Assembly: GCF_000091545.1 (NCBI RefSeq)
Contig: NC_006462.1
Span: 62,001-126,000 of the forward strand
Length of the DNA stretch: 64,000 bases
From: Thermus thermophilus HB8
GTDB taxonomy: Bacteria; Deinococcota; Deinococci; Deinococcales; Thermaceae
Direction: 5' to 3'
Of this stretch, positions 38,431-47,580 are shown one piece after another. The first letter of the stretch is position 1, and every line of letters begins with the position of its first letter. The notes beneath the pieces are model-generated. The model ran no database searches, was not told the DNA's origin, and saw nothing but the letters and a program-made list of their open reading frames with translations. Position numbers and translations under genes: made by a program.

Positions 38431-39206
38431 GGGTACCCCCCGGAGGGCCGCCCCGCCCTGCCCCAAAGGGCGGCGGCGAGGGCGAGGCCCACAAGAAGCG
38501 CCGCGCCCCAGGTGGCCAGGGTCACGAAGCCGCTGTTGGGGAAGCGCACGCCGATGCCCACGAGGGCCCAAAGGAGGACGGCAAGAAACACCCCCTCCCG
38601 TTCGCGAAGGGCCAGGAGCCACGCCAGGGCCACCACCAGGGCGAGGGCGACGCCCATCCACGCCTCCTGGGAAAGCCCCCAGCCGGACCATCCCGCAGAG
38701 TCCAGAACCGCGGCGACGTTCGCGATGGCGGCCACGGAGATCCAGCCCAGGTAGAGGCTGAAGGGCGCGTCCACAAGCCAGCGCTCCCAGGGACTCGAGG
38801 GCCCCAGCCCACGCCGCAGGTGGAGGTGGATGGCGACGAGGGAGGCCAGAAGCGCGCCCATGGCCACGAGGGTGAGGGGAAACCTCTCGTAGTGCCAGAG
38901 GAAGACCCAGGCCGCATTGGCCAGGTTGGAGGCGAGGAACCAGGGGCGCACCCCGGCCAGCCTGGGGTCCTCCCTCACCGCGGGGCGGAGCTGGTAAACG
39001 GAGAACGCCAGGATCCCCACGTAAATCAGGCCCCACACCGCAAAGACGTACCCCGCCGGGACGAAGTACACCGCAAACCGGTCGGAGATCTCCCCGGTCT
39101 TAAGGCCGTTCAGGGGAAGGGCGTTGGCGGCGGCGTTTACCGCGACTGTCGCCAGGGCGCTGAGCAACGCGAGCCACGGGAGGAGCGCCTTCGGAGCCGC
39201 TTTCAC
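38427..39206 (-). CDS. TspO/MBR-like tryptophan-rich membrane protein
   Basis: A roughly 260-residue membrane protein with about eight helices and many Trp residues. FVPAGYVFAVWGLIYVGI, LASNLANAAWVFLWHYERF and PFSLYLGWISVAAIANVAAV resemble the TspO core helices, followed by extra C-terminal helices. TspO relatives bind tetrapyrroles and act in light or oxygen responses. GTG 39206 is chosen because TAGAAT (minus strand, 39219-39214) lies 7 bases upstream; ATG 39215 and GTG 39227 are alternatives. TTTGTACC at 39237-39244 is a lone resemblance to the LitR repeat. Confidence 0.72.
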   Translation of the reverse strand: MKAAPKALLPWLALLSALATVAVNAAANALPLNGLKTGEISDRFAVYFVPAGYVFAVWGLIYVGILAFSVYQLRPAVREDPRLAGVRPWFLASNLANAAWVFLWHYERFPLTLVAMGALLASLVAIHLHLRRGLGPSSPWERWLVDAPFSLYLGWISVAAIANVAAVLDSAGWSGWGLSQEAWMGVALALVVALAWLLALREREGVFLAVLLWALVGIGVRFPNSGFVTLATWGAALLVGLALAAALWGRAGRPSGGYP

Positions 39207-39294
39207 CCTTTGCATTCTATGTTTCACGAAGAACGGGTTTGTACCTTAGGGCAAAGTCCCCACCCCAGGACGCCCCACGCCTGGGCTTTGGCCG

Positions 39295-40344
39295 TCACGG
39301 CAACGCCGCCCTAAGGGCCTTCGCGGTCTCCTCGGGCAGGGCGTCCACCACGAACGTCCCCGCCCCGAGCTCCGTCCCCGCCAGGAATTTGAGCTTGTCC
39401 CGGGTGCGCCTCGGGGGGTAGAACTCCACGTGGAAGTGAAAGGTGGCCTCCTCCCCCAAGGGCGCGGCGTGGAAGACCATGACGTAAGGGAAGGGCTCCC
39501 CAAAGAGGGCGTCGTACCGGGCCACCACCCGGCCCAAGAGCCTGGCGAAGGCCGCCATCTCCCCCTCGGAGAAGGTCCAGGGACCGGGGTGCCTTTCCAC
39601 GGGGGCCACCCAGACCTCAAAGGGGTAGCGGGCGAAGGGGGGGACGAAGGCGAGGAAGCCCTCCTCCTCGTCCACCACGTAGGGCCCAAGGCTCGGGAAA
39701 AGCCTAAGGAGCACGGGCCTCTCCCGGAAGGCCTGGCTTTCCCGCTCCAGGACGGGCGGCACGAAGGGGTAGGCGTAGATCTGGCCGTGGGGGTGGTGGA
39801 GGGTGACCCCCACCGCCTCTCCCCTATTCTCAAAGGGCATGACGAAGCGCACCCCGGGAAGGGCGTAGAGGGCCTCGTACCGGTCCCGCCACGCCCAGGC
39901 CAAAAGGAGCCTTTCCTCCTCCGTGAGGGTGGCGAGGCTTCCCGTGTGGGCGGGGGTGTAGACCACCACCTCGCACCGCCCCAAGGCCCTCCCCGCGGGC
40001 ACGGGAAGCCCCTCGGGAGGGGGAGGGGCTTCCTCCACGAAGGAGGGGAAGCGGTTCTCAAAGACGGCCACCTGAAAGGAGGGGAAGGGGATCTCCGTGG
40101 GGAAGCCCCCTTCCCGGCTCGGGCACAAGGGGCAGTGCTCCTTGGGGGGGAGGAAGGTGCGCCCCTGGCGGTGGGCGGCGTAGACCACCCACTCCCCCCG
40201 CAAGGGGTGGTAGCGGAGGTGGGGGGCGGGGCGGAAGGGCTCGGCGTCTTCGGGGAGAGGGGGGCCCTCGAGGGGCATTAGGCCGTAGAGGAAGAGCTCC
40301 CGGCCGTCCTTCTTCCGGTGGAGGCGCTTATAGAAGGGGGGCAT
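39295..40344 (-). CDS. galT: Galactose-1-phosphate uridylyltransferase
   Basis: A 349-residue HIT-superfamily enzyme of the Leloir pathway. Zinc-site cysteines are in CPLCPS (near residue 71) and the catalytic histidine is in LHHPHGQIYAYPF; ENRFPSF and FHFHVEFYPPRR are further signatures. It overlaps the alpha-galactosidase gene by 17 bases, so galactose released by that enzyme is processed by the same unit. No galactokinase is in the window. Confidence 0.94.
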   Translation of the reverse strand: MPPFYKRLHRKKDGRELFLYGLMPLEGPPLPEDAEPFRPAPHLRYHPLRGEWVVYAAHRQGRTFLPPKEHCPLCPSREGGFPTEIPFPSFQVAVFENRFPSFVEEAPPPPEGLPVPAGRALGRCEVVVYTPAHTGSLATLTEEERLLLAWAWRDRYEALYALPGVRFVMPFENRGEAVGVTLHHPHGQIYAYPFVPPVLERESQAFRERPVLLRLFPSLGPYVVDEEEGFLAFVPPFARYPFEVWVAPVERHPGPWTFSEGEMAAFARLLGRVVARYDALFGEPFPYVMVFHAAPLGEEATFHFHVEFYPPRRTRDKLKFLAGTELGAGTFVVDALPEETAKALRAALP

Positions 40345-41758
40345 AGTCCACCTCCTCCTCCCCTACCCTAAAGCGGTAGGGGCCGAGGCGCCGCACCGGG
40401 ACCTCCCGGGCGAGGAAGGCCTCGAGGCGCCCCTTCTCCTCCGGGAGAAGCCACGAGGGCGGGTCGGAAGTGGCCTTGAAGCCGGTGAAGTGGGCCAAGG
40501 CCTCCTGAAGCCGCATCTCCTCGGGGGAAAGCAGGTTGAAGCGGGTGCGGAAATAGACCACATCGGGGTCCACATGGACGTTCTCCATGAGCCAGAGGCG
40601 GTGGAGGGTGGAGCGGAGGGCGTTCCTTAGGCCCGGCCCCGTGGGGTCCGCAAGCCAAAAGGAGCGCTCCTCGTTGTCCCAGTAGGGGGCCACGTCCGGG
40701 CCTACCCGCAGGCCGTCGGCGAGGCCCAGGGAGGCGAGGACGGGGGCCCCGCAGAAGAGGAGGTAGGCCTCCCCCGCCGCCTCCCGCAGGCGGGCCATGG
40801 CCTTCCGGTAGCGGGCCTCCCCCTCGGCCCCGGGAAGGGCGGCGGCGTAGAGGAAGTCCAGCTTCAGGTAGTCGTAGCCCCAGGCGAGGGCCTTACGCAC
40901 GAGGTCCGCGGCCCACTCCACCACCTCCTCGTTCCCCGCGTCCAGAGCGTAGAGGGGCCTGCCCCAGTTGAAGCCCGCCCGCACGGGCCTCCCCTCCCCG
41001 TCCCTCAGCACCCAGTCGGGCCGCTTTTGGAAGAGGGGGCTGTCCGCCGTGACCAGGAAGGGGGCGAACCAAAGCCCGGCCCTTAAGCCCCGTTCCCGGA
41101 TCCTCTCCGCGAGGAAGGCCATCCCCCGGGGGAAGCGGTCGTTGGGCTCCCAGTCCCCGAGGGCCCGCTGCCAGCCGTCGTCTATCTGGAAGACCTCAAA
41201 GGAGAAGGCCGCCACCTCGTCCAGAACCCGAAGAAGGAGGTCCTCGCCAATCCTCGTGTAGAAGCTGTACCAGGAGCACCACACCCTGGGGGGCCTCCCG
41301 GAAAGGCGCCTGGGGAGAAGCCGGGCGTAGGCGGCGAAGACCTCCTCCTCCGGGCCGTAGGCGAGGAACCAGGCCCCACCCTTTCCGGCGTAGCGGCCGA
41401 GGAGGAGGTCCTCCCGGCCCAGGACCCTGGCCCCAAGGTCCAGGGCGCCGAGAAGGAGCGCCCTCCCGTCCGGCCCCCTAAGGGCCCCCACGCCGCTTCC
41501 CCACCACGCCCCGGCCTCCAGGAGGAAGGGGTCATCCGCCTGGGGGCGGCGCGCCTCGGGGAGGAGGGGCGTGGGGGCCTGAGCGGGGTCCACCCAGGCG
41601 GCGAGGCTCCAGCTCTGCCAGCCGTGGCGGAAGAACCCCTTGGCGGGGAAAGGGGGAAAGACCCGCACCTCCCTGCCCCAAAGGCGCACTCCCCCCGGGG
41701 CCTCCTCCAGGCCCTCCGCCCTGAGGAAAACCTCCGCTCCTCCTAGGTTTAGCCTCAT
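40328..41758 (-). CDS. agaT: Alpha-galactosidase, glycoside hydrolase family 36 (AgaT type)
   Basis: A 476-residue thermophilic alpha-galactosidase that cleaves melibiose and raffinose-type sugars. GH36 blocks are visible: WCSWYSFYTRIGEDLL, FQIDDGWQRALGDWEPN, the nucleophile Asp in YDYLKLDFLYA and the acid/base Asp in LRVGPDVAPYWDN. It is shorter than many GH36 enzymes, as known for Thermus. ATG 41758 is chosen at the conserved MRLNLGG start. It is followed by galT in the same unit. Confidence 0.93.
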   Translation of the reverse strand: MRLNLGGAEVFLRAEGLEEAPGGVRLWGREVRVFPPFPAKGFFRHGWQSWSLAAWVDPAQAPTPLLPEARRPQADDPFLLEAGAWWGSGVGALRGPDGRALLLGALDLGARVLGREDLLLGRYAGKGGAWFLAYGPEEEVFAAYARLLPRRLSGRPPRVWCSWYSFYTRIGEDLLLRVLDEVAAFSFEVFQIDDGWQRALGDWEPNDRFPRGMAFLAERIRERGLRAGLWFAPFLVTADSPLFQKRPDWVLRDGEGRPVRAGFNWGRPLYALDAGNEEVVEWAADLVRKALAWGYDYLKLDFLYAAALPGAEGEARYRKAMARLREAAGEAYLLFCGAPVLASLGLADGLRVGPDVAPYWDNEERSFWLADPTGPGLRNALRSTLHRLWLMENVHVDPDVVYFRTRFNLLSPEEMRLQEALAHFTGFKATSDPPSWLLPEEKGRLEAFLAREVPVRRLGPYRFRVGEEEVDYAPLL

Positions 41759-41889
41759 CCTCCCTCCTTGCCGCCCAGGGTACCCCACCCGGCCTGGCCT
41801 CGAGGCCCCACGCGGGCACCCCTCTCCCCTATCCGGATGCGAAGCCTCTCCCAGGCCAAGCCGTCCATATCCCCAAGCTACCAAGGCCC

Positions 41890-42033
41890 TCAGGGCAGGC
41901 GCCGCGCCAGAACCCAGGGGAGGGCGGCCAGGGCCTCGAGGCGGGACATTCCCCACCCCTCGGGGATGGGCGGCAGGAAGAGGACCCCGCCGAGGCCGAG
42001 GCCCCAGGCGAGGGCGAAGGGAAGCGGCCTCAC
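41890..42033 (-). CDS. Small membrane protein downstream of acyl-CoA dehydrogenase
   Basis: A 47-residue frame whose GTG overlaps the acyl-CoA dehydrogenase stop (GTGA), the coupling pattern of this replicon. It reads RPLPFALAWGLGLGGVLFLP, one hydrophobic helix, then ends SRLEALAALPWVLARRLP. The coupling and the helix support a real gene, although in such GC-rich DNA short frames are common. No family is recognised. Confidence 0.45.
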   Translation of the reverse strand: MRPLPFALAWGLGLGGVLFLPPIPEGWGMSRLEALAALPWVLARRLP

Positions 42034-43631
42034 GCCCCGCCCTCGGGCAGGTACAACGCCCGCGCGCCCAGGGCCTCGGGCGGGTAGTCCTCCCCGAGGA
42101 GGAAGCGGCGGGCGTAAAGCCCGGCGAGCTCCCGGTAGCGGGGCCCGGCGGTGGCGCTCGCCTCGAGGAGGCCCGCCACCGCCGCAGCGTCCGCCAGGCG
42201 CCTCAGGGCCGTCTTGGCCGAGAACTGGGCGGCCTCGGGCTCGAGGGCGGCGAGGCGGTCCAGGGTCTTGCGGGCGGCCGCCAAGGCCCCCTCGGCCTCC
42301 TCGCTCCGCCCCTTCAGGCGCGCCTCCAGCCAGGCGAGGAAGGGCCTATGGGCCCCCTTCTTCTGCATGGCCTCCAGGAGGTCCAGGGCCTGGATGTTGC
42401 TCGGCCCCTCCCAGATGGGGGTGATCAGGGACTCCCGGTGCCAGCGGGCCACGGCGTACTCCTCCAGGAAGCCCAGCCCCCCGAAGAGCTCCATGGCCAG
42501 GCGGGTGATCTCGGCGCTGTGCTCGGCGGTGCGGTTCTTCGCCAGGTGGGAGAGGAAGCGGGCCAGGTGGTAGGCCTCGCCGTAAGGGGGCCTCTCGTGC
42601 CAGGCCCGGTCAAAGGCCTCCACCGCCGCCAGGGCCAAGGCCAGCCCCCCCGCCTGGCGCACGGAGAGGTCCAGGAGGTCGTGGCGCACCAGGGGATGGT
42701 CCGCGAGGAACCTCCCGAAGCTCTGCCGCCGCCGCACCCGCTGCCGCGTCTCCAAGAGGGCCTTGGCGGCAATTCCCATGGCGGCGATGGCGTTGGCCAG
42801 GCGGGAGACGGTGAGGGTCTCCAGGGTGTAGTAGATCCCCTCCTCCGCCCGGCCGATGAGGTAGGCCTCGCTCCCCTCCAGCTCCACCTCCCCCGAGGGC
42901 ACGGCCCGGGTACCGCTTTTCCGCTTGAGGCGGCGCACCCGGTAGTTCAGGCGCCCCTCGCGGTCCAGCCTGGGCAGGAGGAAGAGGGCCAGCCCCTTGG
43001 GGCCAGGGGGCGCCCCCTCGGGCCGCGCCGTCACCAGGGCCACATCGGCAAGCCCCGCCCCCGAGGCGAAGTACTTGTCCCCCCCGTAAAGGCGCCAGAC
43101 CTCCCCTTCCCTGCGGGCCACGGTGCGGTTCGCCCCGAGGTCGCTTCCCCCCTGGATCTCCGTCATCCAGGTGGCCCCAAAGGCCTCCCCGTAGAGGACC
43201 CGCTCCTTCCAAGAGGCGAGCCCGGGGGCGTACTTGTGGATGGGGTAGGCCACCTGGTGGGTGATGGTGAGGATGCAGTAGAGCCCGCCGTCGGCCAGGA
43301 GGTAGCCCAGGGCGAAGTGGTGGTGCCAGCTCCCTCCCTCGTAGGGCGGGCGGACGATCGGGCGCAGGCGCTTGAGCACTTCCCGCTGGACGGGCGACAG
43401 GCGCACCCGGTCCACCCGGTTCCCGTCCAGGTCGTGCATGACGAGCTCGGGACCCGCGTCCTGGTCAATGTGGTAGGCGGCCTCGTAAACCTCCCGCCCC
43501 ATGTAGGCGCCCCAGGCGAGGAGCTCCGCCTCCCTATCCCCCGCCCCGGGCCAGAAGTGGCGGAGGAGGTCCCTAAGCTCCGGGTCCGCCTCGTAGTGGT
43601 TCTTGCCGTAGGCGTACGAGATCCACTCCAC
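42030..43631 (-). CDS. Acyl-CoA dehydrogenase (AidB-like group)
   Basis: A large flavoprotein of about 533 residues. FAD and substrate blocks are visible: GATWMTEIQGGSDLGANRT, YGGDKYFASGAGLADVALVTAR, RRQSFGRFLADHPLVRHDLL, LFGGLGFLEEYAVARWHRES and TPIWEGPSNIQALDLL, the last matching the AidB/acyl-CoA dehydrogenase C-terminal signature. GTG 43631 is preferred to ATG 43655: the -10 TATAAT (43659-43654) overlaps that ATG, while AGGAGG sits 5 bases before GTG 43631. Substrate unknown. Confidence 0.88.
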   Translation of the reverse strand: MEWISYAYGKNHYEADPELRDLLRHFWPGAGDREAELLAWGAYMGREVYEAAYHIDQDAGPELVMHDLDGNRVDRVRLSPVQREVLKRLRPIVRPPYEGGSWHHHFALGYLLADGGLYCILTITHQVAYPIHKYAPGLASWKERVLYGEAFGATWMTEIQGGSDLGANRTVARREGEVWRLYGGDKYFASGAGLADVALVTARPEGAPPGPKGLALFLLPRLDREGRLNYRVRRLKRKSGTRAVPSGEVELEGSEAYLIGRAEEGIYYTLETLTVSRLANAIAAMGIAAKALLETRQRVRRRQSFGRFLADHPLVRHDLLDLSVRQAGGLALALAAVEAFDRAWHERPPYGEAYHLARFLSHLAKNRTAEHSAEITRLAMELFGGLGFLEEYAVARWHRESLITPIWEGPSNIQALDLLEAMQKKGAHRPFLAWLEARLKGRSEEAEGALAAARKTLDRLAALEPEAAQFSAKTALRRLADAAAVAGLLEASATAGPRYRELAGLYARRFLLGEDYPPEALGARALYLPEGGA

Positions 43632-43727
43632 TACCTCCTCCTGATGCAGGGGCATTATACAGGCCCCCCCATTTGGGGGATGCGCCCCCTGCGAAAATCC
43701 CCAACCATGTAAGGAGGGAGGGAGAGC

Positions 43728-44165
43728 TTGCGGAAGGGTTTCAGCGTGATAGAGCTTCTGGTGGTCCTCGCCGTACTGGCCGTCATCTTCGCCATAGGGG
43801 CCTTCAACGGACGGCGCACGCTCCTAAGCCAGGAGCAGGCCGCCTTTTTGCGCTCCCTGCAAGGCTTGTTCTGGGAGGCGGCCACCGAGGCGGCAAGCAG
43901 AGGGGAAAACCTCGTCCTCCACTTCACGGGGCAACGCCTCGAGGTGAGGCGGACGGACGGTACGGTTCTCCGCGCCTTGGACCTCCCCCCGGGGGTTTCT
44001 CTAAGCCTAACGCCGGGCGTGGTCGCCCAGTTTACGCCTCCCGGCAAGGTGGCGGACCAGGACGGGAGAAACCTCCTCCAGCCCCTGAGCTTCACCGCGA
44101 CGGTGGGGTCCAAGACCTACACCTATACGGTCTCCCTGATCGGGGAAACGGAGGTGGTGCCGTGA
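43728..44165 (+). CDS. Prepilin-like minor pilin (GspH/FimU type), first gene of a pilin operon
   Basis: A 145-residue type IV pilin-like protein. The prepilin peptidase site is RKG-FSVIELLVVLAVLAVIF with Glu at +5 of the mature protein. The remainder has the GspH/FimU layout with beta strands and TYTYTVSL near the end. TTG 43728 is preceded by AAGGAGGGAGGGAG. It overlaps the next gene by GTGA. The four genes 43728-47466 form an apparent operon. Confidence 0.85.
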   Translation: MRKGFSVIELLVVLAVLAVIFAIGAFNGRRTLLSQEQAAFLRSLQGLFWEAATEAASRGENLVLHFTGQRLEVRRTDGTVLRALDLPPGVSLSLTPGVVAQFTPPGKVADQDGRNLLQPLSFTATVGSKTYTYTVSLIGETEVVP

Positions 44166-44641
44166 AGAAGGCCCTGGGGCTCACCCTGGTAGAGGTCCTC
44201 GTGGCCATCGCCGTCCTGAGCCTCGTCCTGGTCGCCATGAACGCCGTCCTGCTCTCCAGCATCCGCCAGACCGCCATCAGCGGCTCCCGCACCCAGGCCG
44301 TCCAGATCCTGAACTACCTGGGCCGACGAGTCGTGGGCGGCGAAACGGCCCTCCTTCCCCCTTCGGGGACGGCCAAAGTCTACGACTACGGATCCCTGGG
44401 CGCCGCCTTCCCCGACCTGCCCCGCGAGGTCCGCTTCGCCGACCCCGCCCTCTACAAGGCGGAGATCGCCAACCGGGGCAGCCCCGGCTGGGCTTCGGGG
44501 CTCGGCGTGGCCGTAAACGTCTACCGGATCCGGGTGTGCTGGCGCCAAGCGGGCGAGGAGCGGTGCACCGAGGCCTACACCCTAAGCGCTCCTCCAGGCG
44601 GCGCGGGGCCAGCCGCTCCTCCGCTTCCGGGGATCAACTGA
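44162..44641 (+). CDS. Minor pilin (PilV/GspI type)
   Basis: A 159-residue prepilin-like protein with ALG-LTLVEVLVAIAVLSLVLVA at the N-terminus, the PilV/GspI pattern, and a C-terminal half with two cysteines (VCWRQAGEERCTEAY) that could form a disulphide. The end is rich in Pro, Ala and Gly (SAPPGGAGPAAPPLPG). GTG 44162 overlaps the preceding stop. It probably sits at the tip of a pilus or pseudopilus. Confidence 0.85.
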   Translation: MKKALGLTLVEVLVAIAVLSLVLVAMNAVLLSSIRQTAISGSRTQAVQILNYLGRRVVGGETALLPPSGTAKVYDYGSLGAAFPDLPREVRFADPALYKAEIANRGSPGWASGLGVAVNVYRIRVCWRQAGEERCTEAYTLSAPPGGAGPAAPPLPGIN

Positions 44642-44652
44642 GGAGGTGAAGC

Positions 44653-45582
44653 GTGTCCGAGCGCCGAGGCTTTACCCTTGTAGAGCTCCTTCTGGCCCTC
44701 GCCATCCTCGCCACGCTGTTGGCCGTGGCCTACGGGGGCGTGATCCAGTTCATGCAAAGCCGCTCCGACCTGGAGGCCGCCATCAACGCCCAGGCCAAGC
44801 TCCGGAGGATCGTGGAGGTGTTCACCCAGGACCTGCGTAGCGCCGTCTTCGGGGGGCTAAGCGCCACGCCTTATCCTAGCGGCAACGCGAGCGTCTCCTT
44901 CGCCTTGATCGAAGGAGGGGCAGGGTACCCCGTCCTGCCCCACGACAGCGGGGACAACCAGAGCTTCAAGCGGGCGACCGAGGTGAAGATCGTCGTCCTG
45001 GCGGAAGCCCTTTCGGACGTGGGCATAGCCCCGGGAGACGAGGTCCTCATGGTGAACAACCTGGGCGACGGGGTGATCCTCCCCGTGACGGACGTCAAAC
45101 CCGTGGAGGGCGGCTTGGAGGTGGTCCACGACGAATGCGGCAACACCATCGACTACACCCCGAACACCCTGCTCTTCCGCGTGCGCACGTTGGGCTTCCG
45201 CTTTGACCCGACGACACGTCGGCTCGTCTACAGGGAGGGCAGGGAGGGCGGCGGGGAAGAGGTGAAAGAGGTGCCCGTGGCCTTTGACATGGAGCGGTTT
45301 GAGATCCACTACGTCTACGAAGGCGCTTTCGGGGACACGGTGACCGACCCTCCCGGAGGTGCCTTCACGCCGGGCTACGACTTCGCCCGCCCCACGGGGG
45401 CCCCCCCGTACCAGGTCACGGAGGTGGCCACCGGAAAGGTCTACACCCTTAGGCGCCTCTCCCTGGTTCTGGAAGCCCGCTTCCCCTCCCGTGGACGCCC
45501 GGTGAGCCGTACCTACACGGCCCAGGTGGAGCTTGCCGCCAACACCCAGTACCAGGCCAAGCGCATCGTCCCATGCGAATAA
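44653..45582 (+). CDS. Minor pilin (PilW/GspJ type)
   Basis: A 309-residue prepilin-like protein with RRG-FTLVELLLALAILATLLAV as the cleavage site and first helix. The long C-terminal domain is unlike known enzymes; LVLEARFPSRGRPVSRTYTA near the end matches the PilW/GspJ layout. Gene position after the PilV-like gene supports the call. The ribosome site GGAGGTGAAG precedes GTG 44653. Confidence 0.83.
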   Translation: MSERRGFTLVELLLALAILATLLAVAYGGVIQFMQSRSDLEAAINAQAKLRRIVEVFTQDLRSAVFGGLSATPYPSGNASVSFALIEGGAGYPVLPHDSGDNQSFKRATEVKIVVLAEALSDVGIAPGDEVLMVNNLGDGVILPVTDVKPVEGGLEVVHDECGNTIDYTPNTLLFRVRTLGFRFDPTTRRLVYREGREGGGEEVKEVPVAFDMERFEIHYVYEGAFGDTVTDPPGGAFTPGYDFARPTGAPPYQVTEVATGKVYTLRRLSLVLEARFPSRGRPVSRTYTAQVELAANTQYQAKRIVPCE

Positions 45583-45594
45583 GGAGGTGTCCGC

Positions 45595-47466
45595 ATGAGA
45601 AACAAAGGCATCGCCATCGTCCTAGCCCTCGCCACGGTCCTTGTGGTCTCGGGCATCGGGACCCTGATCTTCACCCGGACCATCCGCGAGATCCGCCACG
45701 GCGCTCAGGACCAGGGCATCGTCCAGACCCTTATGCTCGCCCGAGGGGCCGCCAACCTCGGAGGCTCCCTCCTCGCCACCCGGGGCCGGGAAAGGCTGGA
45801 AAGGATCGTGCAGCAAACCGCGAGCTCCACGGACAGGTGGGCCTACGGCGGCAACACCGGGACCGAGGCGCCGGACCCTGTTCTCGTGGCCCAAGCGCTG
45901 GCGAACGTGGCGGACCGATTCCAGTCCGACCTTGACGGCTTCCTTTGCGGAAAGAACTTCGCCCCGGACGGCCTACCCGCCGAGGTGCGGGTCCGGGTCT
46001 ACGTCACTACGAGCGCCTGCGGCGAACCCCTTCCCCCAAAGACCCACCTCCCCCCGGGGCGCTTCGTGGAGGGGGCGCCCCGGACAGGGACGGGAAGCGG
46101 GGTCAGCCAGACCTACGCCCTTCCCTTCGTCATGGTGGCCGAGGCCTCCCTGGGCCAGGCCCGCCGCAACATCGTGCTCCAGGGAGAGTACCGCTTCACC
46201 ATCGGACGCTCCAGCTTCGCCCGGTACGCCCTGTTCACCAACGTGCACGCCCTTCCCAACGGGACCGGGGTCTGGTTTACCGACCGCACCCTCTTTGACG
46301 GCCCCGTGCACACCAACGGCCACTTCCGCTTCTACCGGAGCCCGTGGTTCGGCGGGGAGGTGACGAGCGCGGGGTGCCTTTCCCCGGGAAGCCAAAGCTG
46401 CCAGGGCCAGACCGTGCCCGGGGCCTATTTCTACGGAGAGGGGTTCGTCCGCGACCGCAACATGCAGCCGAGCGCCGCCCGGCCCTCCTACAGGAACCCC
46501 TACGGCACCCACGCCCCCGAGTTCACCGCCGGGGTGGACTGGAACGCGAGCTTCATCCCCCTGCCCCCGAACAGCCAGGACCAGAGGACCGCCGCCCAAG
46601 AAAGTGGGCTTTACTTCAGCGACGACATCCGCTCCCTCAAGCTCTACCGCAAATGCCTCCTCGGGGAGACCGAAGTGGCCTGCTCGGAGCCGCTTGGCCC
46701 GGGCGCCCTCAAGCTTCAGTACATTGAAGTCACCTACTGCAAAAATCAGTGCAACCAAACCGCCACCGAAGTCTACCGTTACGGCTTGGACGGGCTCCTC
46801 TACCAGAAGGACAACGGGGGCCTGTTCGTCCCCGTGCTCCGGGACGGAGCCCCCGTGCGCTTTAACGGGGTGATCTACACGGACGGCGAGGTCCGAAGCC
46901 TCTCCGGTCCCGAAAGGAGCCGGGCCACAGACCCCGCCACCGCCCCCCCGGCCCTCGCCGAGTTCGCCCAGATCACCGTGGCGGCCCAAGGGGATATCCG
47001 CATCACCGGGGACCTCAAGTACGAGAAGCCCCCCTGCACGGGCGTGCCCACCCGGGAACCCGACGGCACCGTGACCCCCGCCGTCTGCGACAACCTCGGG
47101 GTCCAGAACGTGCTCGGCGTGTACAGCCAAGAGGGGAGCGTGTGGATCGCCCGCGAGGCCCCCCGGGACATCCACATCCACGGGACGCTCATGAGTTCCA
47201 GGGGCGTTGTGGGCGTGGAGGACTACAACAGTATTCCGGAGAAGGGGAGCGTCTACCTTCTGGGCGGCATCATCGAGTACTACTACGGTGCCTTCGGCAC
47301 CTTTGACCCCGCGACGGGCCGGAACAGGACGGGCTACGGCCGGGCCTTCACCTACGACCGCCGCTTCCTCCAGGGCCTGGCCCCTCCCTTCTTCCCCACC
47401 ACGGGGCAGGACCGGGTGACGAGCGTGAGCGTCTTCAGCTACGGGCAGCGGGAGCAGGTGTACTAA
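45595..47466 (+). CDS. Large PilX/ComZ-like DUF4900 protein of the pilin operon
   Basis: A 623-residue protein with a single N-terminal helix (IAIVLALATVLVVSGIGTLI) without the usual pilin glutamate, followed by a large exported domain. HTNGHFRFYRSPWFGGEV, VYSQEGSVWIA and DIHIHGTLMSSRGVVGVEDY look like beta-rich repeats of the DUF4900 type found in ComZ, the large tip pilin of Thermus DNA uptake. It has paired cysteines. AAGGAGGTG precedes ATG 45595. It ends the operon. Confidence 0.8.
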   Translation: MRNKGIAIVLALATVLVVSGIGTLIFTRTIREIRHGAQDQGIVQTLMLARGAANLGGSLLATRGRERLERIVQQTASSTDRWAYGGNTGTEAPDPVLVAQALANVADRFQSDLDGFLCGKNFAPDGLPAEVRVRVYVTTSACGEPLPPKTHLPPGRFVEGAPRTGTGSGVSQTYALPFVMVAEASLGQARRNIVLQGEYRFTIGRSSFARYALFTNVHALPNGTGVWFTDRTLFDGPVHTNGHFRFYRSPWFGGEVTSAGCLSPGSQSCQGQTVPGAYFYGEGFVRDRNMQPSAARPSYRNPYGTHAPEFTAGVDWNASFIPLPPNSQDQRTAAQESGLYFSDDIRSLKLYRKCLLGETEVACSEPLGPGALKLQYIEVTYCKNQCNQTATEVYRYGLDGLLYQKDNGGLFVPVLRDGAPVRFNGVIYTDGEVRSLSGPERSRATDPATAPPALAEFAQITVAAQGDIRITGDLKYEKPPCTGVPTREPDGTVTPAVCDNLGVQNVLGVYSQEGSVWIAREAPRDIHIHGTLMSSRGVVGVEDYNSIPEKGSVYLLGGIIEYYYGAFGTFDPATGRNRTGYGRAFTYDRRFLQGLAPPFFPTTGQDRVTSVSVFSYGQREQVY

Positions 47467-47482
47467 AGCTTCGCAAAGCAGT

Positions 47483-47523
47483 GCCCAGGGGCGAGGGAAG
47501 GACGCCCTCGCCCCTGGGCTTTA
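47483..47523 (+). terminator. Intrinsic terminator of the pilin operon
   Basis: A perfect 15-bp stem (47483-47497 with 47505-47519), 7-base loop and TTTA follow the stop codon by 16 bases. Confidence 0.85.
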
Positions 47524-47580
47524 GAGCGCAGTAAGGCCTCTACACCCTTCCTGCTCCCAGCTCCTCACGCCAGAGGCGCA

